The notes below the pieces were generated by a model that saw only the letters and a program-made list of their open reading frames with translations, searched no databases and was not told the DNA's origin. From Paenibacillus tianjinensis (GTDB lineage Bacteria > Bacillota > Bacilli > Paenibacillales > Paenibacillaceae): a DNA stretch of 64,000 nucleotides. The translations under genes were made by a program, and so were the position numbers. Shown one piece after another: positions 23,005 through 31,168 of the stretch. The stretch's first letter is position 1. Each line of letters begins with the position of its first letter. The stretch spans positions 3,410,001-3,474,000 of the forward strand of contig NZ_CP070969.1 of assembly GCF_017086365.1 (NCBI RefSeq). The letters are read 5' to 3'.

Positions 23005-23184
23005 AACACTTGTTCTTAATTTCAAAAATAATATAACACGAACAAGTGTTTTGATCAATAGTTTTTTCGAACAATTGTTCCCCTTAATTTATTAGGCAGC
23101 TTTAGGTGCATGTTCATCTGTTTTTATGCCTTTTTGAAAATTTTAGAACTAATGTTTGTACGAACGGAGGTTCTATGTTATAAT
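23005..23184. promoter_or_regulatory. LexA (SOS) operators and lexA promoter
   Basis: SOS boxes of the CGAAC-N4-GTTC type: AACACTTGTTC (23005-23015), CGAACAAGTGTT (23039-23050), CGAACAATTGTTC (23068-23080), GAACTAATGTTT (23146-23157), CGAACGGAGGTTC (23161-23173). The last lies exactly between -35 TTGTAC (23156-23161) and -10 TATAAT (23179-23184, 17-bp spacer) of lexA, so LexA represses itself. The first three serve yneA on the other strand. Confidence 0.85.
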
Positions 23185-23216
23185 TTTCCCAAACATACTA
23201 TATGGGGTTGATTCCA

Positions 23217-23843
23217 ATGTCAAAGATTTCGAGTCGTCAGCTGGCGATCCTGGAATTTATACGTAACGAAGTCCGCAGCAAGGGTTATCCTCCGTCTGTC
23301 CGGGAAATCGGGGAAGCTGTTGGTCTTGCGTCCAGCTCCACAGTACATGGTCATTTGGATCGTCTTGAGAAGAAAGGCCTTATCCGTCGTGACCCTACGA
23401 AGCCGCGTGCGATAGAACTGCTTGGACAGGAAGATTCTGAGAATGTACATCAATTTGTACAAACAGTAACCCGTATTCCTGTTGTAGGTAAAGTCACCGC
23501 CGGGGTGCCTATTACAGCTACAGAGAATATTGAAGACTATTTCCCGCTACCTAGCCACTATGTAGGCGACAACAAAGTTTTCATGCTCTCTGTACTGGGA
23601 GACAGCATGGTTGATGCGGGAATTATGAACGGCGACTATGTTATTGTCCGCCAGCAGCAGACAGCAGACAATGGAGATATCGTCGTTGCGATGACTGAAG
23701 AAGATGAAGCAACTGTTAAGACATTCTACAAAGAACGAGACCATATCCGCCTGCAGCCGGAGAATCCGGCTTATGAACCTCTCCGCTTGAACCGTGTTAC
23801 CATTTTAGGTAGAGTCATTGGACTTTTCCGAGATATTCACTAG
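23217..23843 (+). CDS. lexA: SOS repressor LexA
   Basis: 208 aa from ATG 23217 ([20 protein letters not shown]). Winged-helix domain at 1-70, cleavage site Ala95-Gly96 in [10 protein letters not shown], catalytic Ser130 (LGDSMVDAG) and Lys168 (EATVKTF). RecA filaments trigger self-cleavage and release of SOS genes. Length and residue spacing match B. subtilis LexA. Upstream ATG 23202 rejected because the family starts at MSK. Confidence 0.97.
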   Translation: MSKISSRQLAILEFIRNEVRSKGYPPSVREIGEAVGLASSSTVHGHLDRLEKKGLIRRDPTKPRAIELLGQEDSENVHQFVQTVTRIPVVGKVTAGVPITATENIEDYFPLPSHYVGDNKVFMLSVLGDSMVDAGIMNGDYVIVRQQQTADNGDIVVAMTEEDEATVKTFYKERDHIRLQPENPAYEPLRLNRVTILGRVIGLFRDIH

Positions 23844-23858
23844 AAAATCCCCTCACAG

Positions 23859-23894
23859 AAGCTGTTTCGCTCTCCAAGCGGAACAGCTTTTTCC
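23859..23894 (+). terminator. lexA terminator
   Basis: AGCTGTTTCGC pairs with GCGGAACAGCT, followed by TTTTTCC; 17 nt after the lexA stop. Confidence 0.85.
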
Positions 23895-24021
23895 GTTCTA
23901 TTGTGCCCACTTTATCATTTCAGAACACTTGTTCATACCGGTGAAATTCATCACCATTAGCCTCTTCTAACGGGAACCCCTGCAGCATTCCACACATATC
24001 CTGGTAGCAGAAGGAGTGCTG

Positions 24022-24366
24022 ATGACTTTGCCCAATTACCGGATAATTGTTGATCTGTCGCAGCGCATGCTGTATTTGCTGGATAACGACATTGTGACCC
24101 GTGGTTTTCCCGTTGGAATCGGCACCATGCTGACTGTTTCACCTACAGGCGAGTATACTATCATTAACAAGCAGCCTAATCCCGGCGGGCCTTTTGGTGC
24201 CTTTTGGATGGGGCTGTCTAAACCGCATTACGGCATTCACGGAACGAATGACCCTGCTTCGATCGGTCATAGGGTCTCCCATGGCTGCATCCGGATGTAT
24301 AACAATGATGTTCTCGCTTTATCTCGTATAGTCCCCATTGGCACGCGTGTGACGATTAGGGAGTAA
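24022..24366 (+). CDS. L,D-transpeptidase (YkuD domain)
   Basis: 114 aa from ATG 24022 (AGGAG 5 nt upstream). A bare YkuD catalytic domain: VDLSQRMLYLLDN, FPVGIGT, FGAFWMGL, YGIHGTN and the active-site motif HRVSHGCIRMYN with nucleophilic Cys. It forms 3-3 cross-links or attaches proteins to peptidoglycan. No signal peptide or LysM domain, unlike many family members; small versions occur in spore-formers. Substrate site outside the membrane implies an unusual export route or a missing anchor. Confidence 0.85.
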   Translation: MTLPNYRIIVDLSQRMLYLLDNDIVTRGFPVGIGTMLTVSPTGEYTIINKQPNPGGPFGAFWMGLSKPHYGIHGTNDPASIGHRVSHGCIRMYNNDVLALSRIVPIGTRVTIRE

Positions 24367-24401
24367 ATCTATGCCTAATTCGTACGTCACTCCATGTCAA
24401 A

Positions 24402-24441
24402 AGAACACCTCTACCCGCTCTTGCACCGGTAGAGGTGTTCT
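24402..24441 (+). terminator. Terminator after the L,D-transpeptidase gene
   Basis: AGAACACCTCTACC (24402-24415) pairs with GGTAGAGGTGTTCT (24428-24441); a T-containing tail (CATTTATT) follows. Strong stem, weak T run. Confidence 0.7.
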
Positions 24442-24499
24442 CATTTATTCATATGATGTTCATACTACATATTAAAGTAATCCCCAACAACAGCTACGG

Positions 24500-24718
24500 T
24501 TACAGCACACTGCGCAATAGTCTGATCGCGATACGGTTCAGGCGCAATGCTTCCCGGATCGAGACCCTGGCAGCCAGTAATTCACGTCTGGCCCGGCTTG
24601 GATTAGGCACCCGGCGCAAATTCTCATTGATTTCCTCAAGCCGCTCCCGTAAAACCGCTCTTTGTGCCAGCAATACACGGATCGCTCTGCGAATTCTTAA
24701 CCGTTCTGTTTCTGTCAT
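24500..24718 (-). CDS. Arg-rich helical protein, 72 aa
   Basis: ATG 24718 with AGAGGTGG 6 nt upstream. The sequence (MTETERLRIRRAIRVLLAQR ... SIREALRLNRIAIRLLRSVL) is almost entirely amphipathic helix with about one quarter Arg. It might bind nucleic acid or acidic spore components. No family recognised. Same orientation as three further small genes to the right. Confidence 0.6.
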   Translation of the reverse strand: MTETERLRIRRAIRVLLAQRAVLRERLEEINENLRRVPNPSRARRELLAARVSIREALRLNRIAIRLLRSVL

Positions 24719-24794
24719 TAATTCCACCTCTTTTACGTTTGATAGTATAAGAGATGCAATTACGGCTTCATCGGTTTGTGTGAACTGGCAGTTG

Positions 24795-25016
24795 TTATTT
24801 TTTGGGCAGACGCACCCGGAATTCATACTCCGAACGTTTGTAGGCCATTCCCGCCAGCATGATATAATCAGGTGTCCATTTTTGCAGAGGTCCTGCGTAA
24901 TCAGCGATAACATGCGGCTGTCCTTCTAGCATCTGCACTACGTATATATTCGCCTCAGCGAGCGCAGCAGTGAACAGATCAGCATCAGTTACCAGCACCT
25001 TATAAGTCGCATTCAA
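24795..25016 (-). CDS. Hypothetical protein, 73 aa
   Basis: TTG start whose TTGA overlaps the stop of the membrane protein upstream; GGAGGGACCG provides a site. Mixed alpha/beta (MNATYKVLVTDADLFTAALA ... RVRLPKK). Translationally coupled to 25013-25225. Function unknown. Confidence 0.6.
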   Translation of the reverse strand: MNATYKVLVTDADLFTAALAEANIYVVQMLEGQPHVIADYAGPLQKWTPDYIMLAGMAYKRSEYEFRVRLPKK

Positions 25017-25225
25017 TACGGTCCCTCCTTATTGGCTGATTCATATTTAGCGCGGATTTCAAGGTTTTTGGAATAATTGTACAGGTCTAGTGCCGTTATC
25101 CCTCTGCGTGCAAGCTTAACAAACAACACAAAAGCGTAGATACACGCCACGGCAGATACCAGCCAGATCAACACGGCAAATACTCCGAATCCACTCAGAA
25201 AATAAGCCCCTGGCGTTACACTCAT
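25013..25225 (-). CDS. Small single-pass membrane protein, 70 aa
   Basis: Started at ATG 25225 (MSVTPGAYFLSGFGVFAVLI) because AAGGAG lies 10 nt upstream; an ATG at 25252 is possible. One long hydrophobic segment (FGVFAVLIWLVSAVACIYAFVLF in the reading frame) and a charged tail. Coupled to the downstream 73-aa gene. Function unknown. Confidence 0.6.
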   Translation of the reverse strand: MSVTPGAYFLSGFGVFAVLIWLVSAVACIYAFVLFVKLARRGITALDLYNYSKNLEIRAKYESANKEGPY

Positions 25226-25299
25226 CGTTCGTCTACTCCTTCGGTAAGCCATAAAATGGCCTGTAAATGATATTTATATATACGGTAGCCAAGGTTCGT

Positions 25300-25524
25300 C
25301 TAACGGCTATGATAGAAAGGCAATAATAATAGTGCTAGGCCAATAACTGCAAAAATCCCTGTGCCGATAGCAGAAAAGACAAAATATGCTTTTGGCGGCT
25401 CTTTGAAAGCTTTCCAGCCTTGGGTAATCTGCCAGAAATAACGTGGTTTAATCGTAGCAAACACCGCCGTGCCCGTCCAAAGCACAAGAAACGCGGTCAT
25501 AAACCAGGCGATTCCTGCAGGCAT
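25300..25524 (-). CDS. Small two-pass membrane protein, DUF6199-like
   Basis: 74 aa from ATG 25524 (MPAGIAWFMTAFLVLWTGTA) behind GGGAGTGGTAGGG; ATG 25539 is the alternative. Two membrane helices flank the motif KPRYFWQITQGWKAFKEPPK, which resembles the (K/R)P-x-x-FW-x-x-(T/E)-x-x-W pattern of DUF6199. Function unknown. Confidence 0.6.
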   Translation of the reverse strand: MPAGIAWFMTAFLVLWTGTAVFATIKPRYFWQITQGWKAFKEPPKAYFVFSAIGTGIFAVIGLALLLLPFYHSR

Positions 25525-25839
25525 CCCTACCACTCCCATTCTGAATTAAAAGCTATGTTCATACATTTATTCACATGAAGTGAAGCTATTTTCTCAGCCA
25601 TTCCAATATAATCCAAATGCGAATGGCTGTAAATGAGAAATCATCTAGCCATGTATACAAAAAGGCATTACCATGAGCTTCTCCTGTTAAGGGAGCCCTC
25701 TGATAATGCCTATATATTCGATTTCGGAAGTACCTCCGCAAACTATAACCGCATTCAACCTATAGCATACAAAAGAATCAAAACCACGATGGTCAAGGAT
25801 GAGGCGAACGACAACCACGTGAAAAAATGTTTCCAGTAG

Positions 25840-26031
25840 TTATTTTTCATCTGACTTGTATACCACCAATATTGTGCTCCGTTGATGCTCTGCACCGTCA
25901 CGTGAAGATTTGACGACTGAGCCATAACAGATGTTGACTACCTGCTCTTCCCGTAACCCTTTGAGGAATTCATTTGCCTTGTTCTCCGCATAAAAATTAT
26001 CGCCGTCCACAAATTCTTTTACCTGTATCAT
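25840..26031 (-). CDS. Cse60-like sporulation protein
   Basis: 63 aa from ATG 26031 with AAAGGAGG 6 nt upstream. MIQVKEFVDGDNFYAENKAN, EFLKGLREEQVVNICYGSVV fits the small Cse60 family (sigma-E-dependent in B. subtilis), a compact alpha/beta protein of about 60 aa. Function in sporulation not known. Similarity by eye. Confidence 0.7.
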   Translation of the reverse strand: MIQVKEFVDGDNFYAENKANEFLKGLREEQVVNICYGSVVKSSRDGAEHQRSTILVVYKSDEK

Positions 26032-26052
26032 AATATCCTCCTTTAATTGCAT

Positions 26053-26351
26053 TCATAAAACCGCATCAAGATCATATGGGAATCCCTATATTTAAAAGCG
26101 ACGAAATGCACATGGCCCATCACCCCTTGGCTAACATTTAATGTAAAATCCATCCAAACGAACAGCAAGGCACTCCGCAGCTCTCTGCGAAATGCCTTAC
26201 TATCAGCCTAGCTTACCATTCCATCTGACATTAATCAAACTTTATTTACTCAATTTTTCCAATTGAAGTGACAGAAAAAAGTAGAATCGTGTTGCTAAAG
26301 CATACATCCATTTTTAGGAATCTTTATAAACTGCAACAATTCTATCTTAAG
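26053..26351. other. Gene-free stretch with one hairpin
   Basis: No convincing reading frame. A two-part hairpin at 26167-26198 (AAGGCA/TGCCTT around CGCAG/CTGCG) has no T run on either strand, so it is not a clear terminator. The rest is AT-rich and leads into the promoter of the small ORF at 26409. Confidence 0.5.
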
Positions 26352-26379
26352 TTGGAAATAATGCATAATAGATTATAAT
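26352..26379 (+). promoter_or_regulatory. Sigma-A-like promoter of small ORF
   Basis: -35 TTGGAA (26352-26357), 16-bp spacer, -10 TATAAT (26374-26379), 29 nt before the ATG at 26409. Confidence 0.6.
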
Positions 26380-26408
26380 ATAATAAAAATTATCAGGAGG
26401 ATTTCTCT

Positions 26409-26534
26409 ATGCCCAGTTATTATTTTAAAGAAATATGGACTCCTCTAAAGTTGGTTGGGATCAAGTTTTTTCGGGACGACGAGCTAAGGCTTTGGGTTAA
26501 ATTATGGTCAAGAAAGCGTACGCTGCTCCGTTAA
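26409..26534 (+). CDS. 41-aa basic, Trp-rich microprotein
   Basis: AGGAGG (26396-26401) stands 7 nt before ATG 26409; a promoter lies upstream; stop TAA at 26532-26534. The product, MPSYYFKEIWTPLKLVGIKF then FRDDELRLWVKLWSRKRTLLR, is cationic with three Trp and an amphipathic C-terminal helix. It is not part of any longer gene and faces the GNAT gene end to end (1 nt between stops). Could be a membrane-active or regulatory peptide. No homologue recognised. Confidence 0.55.
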   Translation: MPSYYFKEIWTPLKLVGIKFFRDDELRLWVKLWSRKRTLLR

Positions 26535-26535
26535 G

Positions 26536-27105
26536 TTAATATTTGGTCTCATCACTATCCAGCCGTGAGAACACCTCTAAATCCACAACGCCATGTCCTT
26601 TCCAGACCTGACCTTGCCGGATCGTGCCTTCTTGTCTAAAATAATTCCTCAGCAGCACCTTCTGGGATTTGATATTCTCCGGCATTACAAAGGCTTGAAT
26701 ACGATTGATCCCTAACTCCTTGAACAAATATTCCGTCATCGCCTGAACTGCTCCTGTGGCAATCCCCTGACCCCAAAATCTATCGTCAAGCCTGTAACCT
26801 ATGGTGATCATATTTACGTCCTGCACATAATCAAATATTTCTGCCACGCCAACAATACGTTCAGGCTCTTTGTTCAAGCAGATTCCCAGGAAAATCGTCT
26901 TCTTCTTAAGAAAATCTCTTTCAAAATGTCCTATCATATTGGCCACTGTCTCTTTGTTTTTCTTCAGCATTACTGGTGAATGCACAAACAGCTTTTCATT
27001 GCTATAGATGTCAAACAGCTCGTCGAGATCAGAATCAGTTATTTTTCTTAATGTAATTGCTGCAGATTCAATTCGTGGAAATTGTTCAAATGGGCTTTTA
27101 CTCAT
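26536..27105 (-). CDS. GNAT acetyltransferase, RimJ/RimL type
   Basis: 189 aa. Starts with the RimJ/L pattern (FPRIESAAITLRKITDSDLD) and has the acetyl-CoA signature RFWGQGIATGAVQAM, then NIKSQKVLLRNYFRQEGTIR near the end. Likely acetylates a protein N-terminus, an antibiotic or a small amine; substrate unknown. GGAGAGGCGCGGG precedes ATG 27105. Confidence 0.8.
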   Translation of the reverse strand: MSKSPFEQFPRIESAAITLRKITDSDLDELFDIYSNEKLFVHSPVMLKKNKETVANMIGHFERDFLKKKTIFLGICLNKEPERIVGVAEIFDYVQDVNMITIGYRLDDRFWGQGIATGAVQAMTEYLFKELGINRIQAFVMPENIKSQKVLLRNYFRQEGTIRQGQVWKGHGVVDLEVFSRLDSDETKY

Positions 27106-27223
27106 TTATCCCGCGCCTCTCCGTTTAAAGTCTCATCAAAGTCTAAGTGCAGTAAATTTACCATAAATCTCTATAATTTTCTATGTATTGTAACTAATCG
27201 CCAAAAAAAGAATGAGGTACCTC

Positions 27224-27507
27224 TTAGGCAGCAAAAACAAAAGGTCCTGCACCAATAGCCATATAATCTTTTCTGGGACACCTCTTTTTTTGAGTAGGAT
27301 CGGCTTGTGCACTTAGGTGGACGCTGCGCGAACGGACCGTTGTTCCAATCGCTTTGGTCTCCAGATTTTTCTCATTCCCCTTAGCGGTGAAAATCCGGTG
27401 ACCAAGGCGGCCGCTACCGCTTTTCCACAATCAGTCCGTCCTTTCCGCTGTTTAAGCGGGATATGAAATTCCACTTTATATGAAATCCATCCTCGAATAG
27501 TCCTCAC
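27224..27507. other. Non-coding block resembling a Paenibacillus dispersed sequence
   Basis: About 280 bp between the GNAT gene and the glnA terminator. Two short overlapping frames on the - strand have no ribosome site and poor composition, but their wording (for example VTGFSPLRGMRKIWRPKRLE, ADPTQKKRC) recalls short ORFs I have seen repeatedly in Paenibacillus intergenic regions. I treat it as a possible repeated element, not a gene. GC content is higher than in the surrounding AT-rich spacers. Confidence 0.35.
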
Positions 27508-27571
27508 AATTTTGCGGGCAATTTGTGGGCACCGTCATATTAAGGGCTCATAGCACCCCCTACGCCCACAC

Positions 27572-27604
27572 AAAAAACCCCCGACGCCAGAGGCGCCAGG
27601 GGTT
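27572..27604 (-). terminator. glnRA terminator
   Basis: AACCCCTGGCGCC/GGCGTCGGGGGTT stem with 3-nt loop and six T on the - strand, 9 nt after the glnA stop. Confidence 0.9.
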
Positions 27605-27612
27605 GCTTGCAA

Positions 27613-28941
27613 CTAGTAAAGAGTCATGTACTGAGCTCTTTCCCACTCGTGAACCTGGGTACGATAGATGTCCCATTCGATTTCCTTCAGTTCATAGAAG
27701 TGAGCCAAAGCATGTTCACCAAGGGCTTCAGTGATGACATGGCTGCGGATCATTTCATTTAGTGCTTCTTTCAGATCGGACGGCAAGCTTGGAATGCCTT
27801 CTTCAATCCGCTCTTCCTCAGACATCACATAGATGTTCCGGTCGATTGGAGCCGGCAGATCAAGCTGGCGCTTGATTCCGTCAAGACCTGCCTTCAACAT
27901 TACAGCAAGTGCAAGATACGGGTTAGCTGCAGGGTCCGGATTGCGGACTTCAATGCGTGTACTGAGGCCTCTGGAAGCCGGAATACGAATCATCGGGCTG
28001 CGGTTGCTCGCAGACCAGGCTACGTAACAAGGGGCTTCATAACCGGGAACCAGACGTTTGTAAGAGTTCACTGTCGGATTCGTGATGGCGGCAAAAGCAC
28101 GTGCGTGCTTCAGGATACCAGCCATGTAATACCGTGCAGTTTTGCTCAGGCCGAGCGTATCACTTTCATCATAGAATACATTCTCATTGCCTTTGAACAA
28201 GGATTGGTGGGCATGCATCCCGGATCCGTTCATACCAAATAGAGGCTTAGGCATAAAAGTAGCATGCAGGCCGTGCTGACGGGCAACCGTCTTCACAACG
28301 AGCTTGAAGGTTTGAATTTGGTCAGCGGCTTTGATCGCATCCGCATATTTGAAGTCAATTTCATGCTGGCCGGAAGCCACTTCGTGGTGAGAAGCTTCAA
28401 TTTCGAAGCCCATTTCTTCAAGAGTCAATACGATTTCGCGGCGGCAGTTCTCCCCAAGATCCATCGGCGCCAAATCGAAATATCCACCCTGGTCATTCAA
28501 TTCTGTAGTAGGATTACCCTTCTCATCGGTTCTGAACAGGAAAAATTCCGGCTCTGGTCCAACGTTCATGGCAGTGTAGCCCATTTCTTCTGCTTCCTCA
28601 AGACAGCGTTTGAGAATGCCGCGCGGATCGCCGGCAAACGGTGTTCCATCAGGCATGTACACATCACAAATCAGACGTGCTACCCGGCTGTCCGTCACCC
28701 AAGGGAAAATCACCCATGTGCTGAGGTCCGGATAGAGATACATGTCAGATTCCTCAATACGCACATAACCTTCAATGGACGATCCATCGAACATCATTTT
28801 ATTGTCGAGCGCTTTTTCAAGCTGGCTTACTGGAATCTCAACGTTTTTGATGGTTCCGAGCAGGTCGGTGAACTGCAGGCGAATAAAACGGACGTTTTCT
28901 TCCTTGGCGATACGGATAATATCCTCTTTAGAAAAGCTCAC
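27613..28941 (-). CDS. glnA: Glutamine synthetase type I
   Basis: 442 aa, the GSI-alpha length of Firmicutes. Conserved pieces: [64 protein letters not shown] and [18 protein letters not shown] end of the active site. It makes glutamine from glutamate, ammonia and ATP. Second gene of the glnRA operon, 36 nt after glnR. In this family the feedback-inhibited enzyme also controls GlnR and TnrA activity. Confidence 0.97.
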   Translation of the reverse strand: MSFSKEDIIRIAKEENVRFIRLQFTDLLGTIKNVEIPVSQLEKALDNKMMFDGSSIEGYVRIEESDMYLYPDLSTWVIFPWVTDSRVARLICDVYMPDGTPFAGDPRGILKRCLEEAEEMGYTAMNVGPEPEFFLFRTDEKGNPTTELNDQGGYFDLAPMDLGENCRREIVLTLEEMGFEIEASHHEVASGQHEIDFKYADAIKAADQIQTFKLVVKTVARQHGLHATFMPKPLFGMNGSGMHAHQSLFKGNENVFYDESDTLGLSKTARYYMAGILKHARAFAAITNPTVNSYKRLVPGYEAPCYVAWSASNRSPMIRIPASRGLSTRIEVRNPDPAANPYLALAVMLKAGLDGIKRQLDLPAPIDRNIYVMSEEERIEEGIPSLPSDLKEALNEMIRSHVITEALGEHALAHFYELKEIEWDIYRTQVHEWERAQYMTLY

Positions 28942-28977
28942 TTTACCCTCTCCCTTTCAACTCTCTTTAGTTGTTGT

Positions 28978-29388
28978 TTATTTATTAAAAAACCGGGATA
29001 GCTCGCCTTGAATAAGAGATACTTGTCCCGGTCTTTTACCCGAAACCAGTTCCTGCTTAAGCAAACGGTGAAGCTGTGAATCAGACAACTCTCTACGGCG
29101 GACCTCTGTGTCAGGGGTAATTACCGTAGCTTCTTCAGATTCCTTCGAGACAGGGTTCATTACCTGCTTAATGCCGGCAATATTAACGCCTTTCTCAATT
29201 AATGCTTTGATTTCCAATAGGCGCTCTACATCATTAAATGAGAACAAACGCTGGTTGCCTGAAGTACGCGCGGGCACGATCAGACTGTGCTGCTCATAAT
29301 AACGAATTTGTCTAGCAGATAAATCGGTTAGCTTCATTACGATTCCTATAGGAAATAATGCCATATTTCTGCGGATTTCATCACCCAT
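28978..29388 (-). CDS. glnR: Nitrogen regulator GlnR (MerR family)
   Basis: 136 aa with an N-terminal MerR winged helix (MALFPIGIVMKLTDLSARQI, RYYEQHSLIVPARTSGNQRL) and a short C-terminal tail that senses feedback-inhibited glutamine synthetase. It represses glnRA and other nitrogen genes in nitrogen excess. A GlnR box precedes it. The C-terminal region (SLIQGELSRFFNK) matches the autoinhibitory tail described for B. subtilis GlnR. Confidence 0.93.
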   Translation of the reverse strand: MGDEIRRNMALFPIGIVMKLTDLSARQIRYYEQHSLIVPARTSGNQRLFSFNDVERLLEIKALIEKGVNIAGIKQVMNPVSKESEEATVITPDTEVRRRELSDSQLHRLLKQELVSGKRPGQVSLIQGELSRFFNK

Positions 29389-29425
29389 GACTCATCCAAC
29401 CTTCCAATGATCTTTTTCTCATCTC

Positions 29426-29476
29426 ATTGTACATTTCTTAATTTGGCGTGTCAATGGTATGTTAGTTTTCTTTACA
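29426..29476 (-). promoter_or_regulatory. glnRA promoter with GlnR box
   Basis: On the - strand: -35 TTGACA (29454-29449), 17-bp spacer, -10 TACAAT (29431-29426). A perfect TGTNA-N7-TNACA site (29460-29476: TGTAA-AGAAAAC-TAACA) ends 5 bp upstream of the -35. This is the arrangement of GlnR autoregulation in Bacilli. Confidence 0.85.
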
Positions 29477-29571
29477 ACATTAGTAGATTACTGCGAAACA
29501 GAAGGTGAACTGGGTGTTAGCTACCAAGGATGAAGACTACCGCAGTATATCACATCGAACATTCCAGAAGC

Positions 29572-29650
29572 AAAAAAGCAGGCTGAAGTGGCAGAAATGC
29601 GTACAGCCTGTTCAAAAAAAATAACCCCGCTTCAATAAGCAGGGTTATTA
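29572..29650 (-). terminator. Two tandem terminators
   Basis: First: AATAACCC-GCTT/AAGC-GGGTTATT with eight T (29614-29649). Second: CAGGCTG/CAGCCTG with a 18-nt loop and six T (29572-29610). Both serve the ynbB-side operon ending at 29655 and insulate glnR. Confidence 0.8.
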
Positions 29651-29654
29651 AGTA

Positions 29655-29810
29655 TTAACTTCCGCCTGTAAAAGGATTAATCTCATTCGTAAGGTCTCTT
29701 CCGGCTTTTTTCTCCTCAGCGGAGATCCGCTTGCCCAGAGCAGCATAATACCAAGCCATAGGTAGAACAGTTAGCAGCAAAATGCCAATACTTATAAGTG
29801 CTGTCATCAT
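29655..29810 (-). CDS. Small membrane protein, 51 aa
   Basis: ATG 29810 behind GGAGCTGATA; a long upstream frame overlaps ynbB and is rejected. One membrane helix (TALISIGILLLTVLPMAWYY) and a charged tail (KKAGRDLTNEINPFTGG). The last gene before the double terminator, 59 nt after ynbB. Unknown function. Confidence 0.6.
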   Translation of the reverse strand: MMTALISIGILLLTVLPMAWYYAALGKRISAEEKKAGRDLTNEINPFTGGS

Positions 29811-29869
29811 TATCAGCTCCATTCTCACTGATAATATAACATATATTCCCACAAAACCAAAAGAACCTG

Positions 29870-31123
29870 CTACAGGAGTTTGCGCTCCCGCATACATTGC
29901 AGCGCCATCAACACGCCGAATTTCACATGGGAATAAGTTAATCCGCCCTGCATATAGCCGATATACGGCGCCTGGATGGGCGCATCCGCTGACAGCTCCA
30001 AGCTGCCGCCCTGGATGAACGTTCCTGCCGCCATAATGACAGGATGCTCGTAGCCCGGCATATCCCACGCTTCAGGGACGACATGGCTGTCTACAGCCGC
30101 GGCACGCTGAATCCCTTGCACGAAGGCTACAAGATGCTCAGGACCATCAAAAGCGACTGCCTGAATCAGATCGGTACGCCGCTCGTTCCAGGCTGGCTTA
30201 GTTGTGAACCCGCAGCGCTGGAACACCGCAGCAGCAAAGATACTGCCCTTCACAGCCTGTCCAACTGTATGCGGCGCCATGAACAGCCCCTGGAAAAGAC
30301 CGCGGGTCGTGCCGAGCATCGCGCCAACTTCGCCGCCGATGCCCGGTGCAGTAAGCCGGTAGGCTGCCAGTTCTACAAGGTCGCTGCGCCCGCAAATATA
30401 GCCGCCGGTCTCTGCAATCCCGCCGCCGGGGTTTTTGATCAGCGAACCGGCAACAAGATCCGCCCCGACCTGAGGCGGCTCCAGCATTTCGGTGAATTCA
30501 CCATAGCAGTTGTCTACAAAAACAATAAGCTCAGGCTTCAAAGCTTTTACTCTGGTCACCATTTCTCCGATTTCAGCAACAGTAAAGGAAGAACGCCAGT
30601 CATAACCCCGGGATCTTTGAATCCCGATGACTTTGGTTTGATCGTTAATAGACAACGCTACTTCATCCCAGTCAATTTTCCCATCAGAGGTAAGTGCAGT
30701 CTCTTTGTAGCCGATCCCAAAATCGGCTAATGAGCCTGTTCCGTCACCCGGTTTGCCCACTACCTTATGCAGCGTGTCATAGGGACGTCCTGTGATATAT
30801 AGCAGCTCATCTCCTGGACGCAGCACGCCAAAGAGTGCCGTGGAGATGGTATGTGTCCCGGAAGCGAAATGCGGGCGTACCAGCGCGCTTTCTGCGCCGA
30901 AGATATCGGCATACACCAGATCCAGGACCTCCCGGCCCCGGTCATTATAGGCATAACCGGTAGATCCGGCGAAATGGAAGTCGCTGACTTGCTGGCGCTG
31001 GAACGCTTCAATCACCTTCCATTGGTTATGGTCCACAATCTTATCCAGTGCTTTAACGGCACTTTCAATTTCTAGCTCAGCGGCCTCTGCCGCCTGTAAA
31101 AGATCCTCTGCAAAAACAGCCAT
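29870..31123 (-). CDS. ynbB: YnbB, PLP-dependent methionine gamma-lyase-like (Alum_res) protein
   Basis: 417 aa. Whole-length similarity to the aluminium-resistance/YnbB family of fold-type I PLP enzymes: HFAGSTGYAYNDRGREVLD, RPHFASGTHTI, VFVDNCYGEFTE and the lysine region DLVAGSLIKNPGGGIAETGGY (Schiff-base Lys). Substrate unknown in vivo; annotated as methionine gamma-lyase-like. Order hflX-ynbB-glnR-glnA is the same as in B. subtilis, which supports the call. Confidence 0.9.
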   Translation of the reverse strand: MAVFAEDLLQAAEAAELEIESAVKALDKIVDHNQWKVIEAFQRQQVSDFHFAGSTGYAYNDRGREVLDLVYADIFGAESALVRPHFASGTHTISTALFGVLRPGDELLYITGRPYDTLHKVVGKPGDGTGSLADFGIGYKETALTSDGKIDWDEVALSINDQTKVIGIQRSRGYDWRSSFTVAEIGEMVTRVKALKPELIVFVDNCYGEFTEMLEPPQVGADLVAGSLIKNPGGGIAETGGYICGRSDLVELAAYRLTAPGIGGEVGAMLGTTRGLFQGLFMAPHTVGQAVKGSIFAAAVFQRCGFTTKPAWNERRTDLIQAVAFDGPEHLVAFVQGIQRAAAVDSHVVPEAWDMPGYEHPVIMAAGTFIQGGSLELSADAPIQAPYIGYMQGGLTYSHVKFGVLMALQCMRERKLL

Positions 31124-31168
31124 TTCCCCTTATTCTCTCCCAACATTACATTTACTTAACACGTACAG

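Noticed and set aside
25633..25839. 68-codon + strand frame
   Set aside because: No ribosome site, odd composition and AT-rich spacer; ends against the Cse60-like gene.
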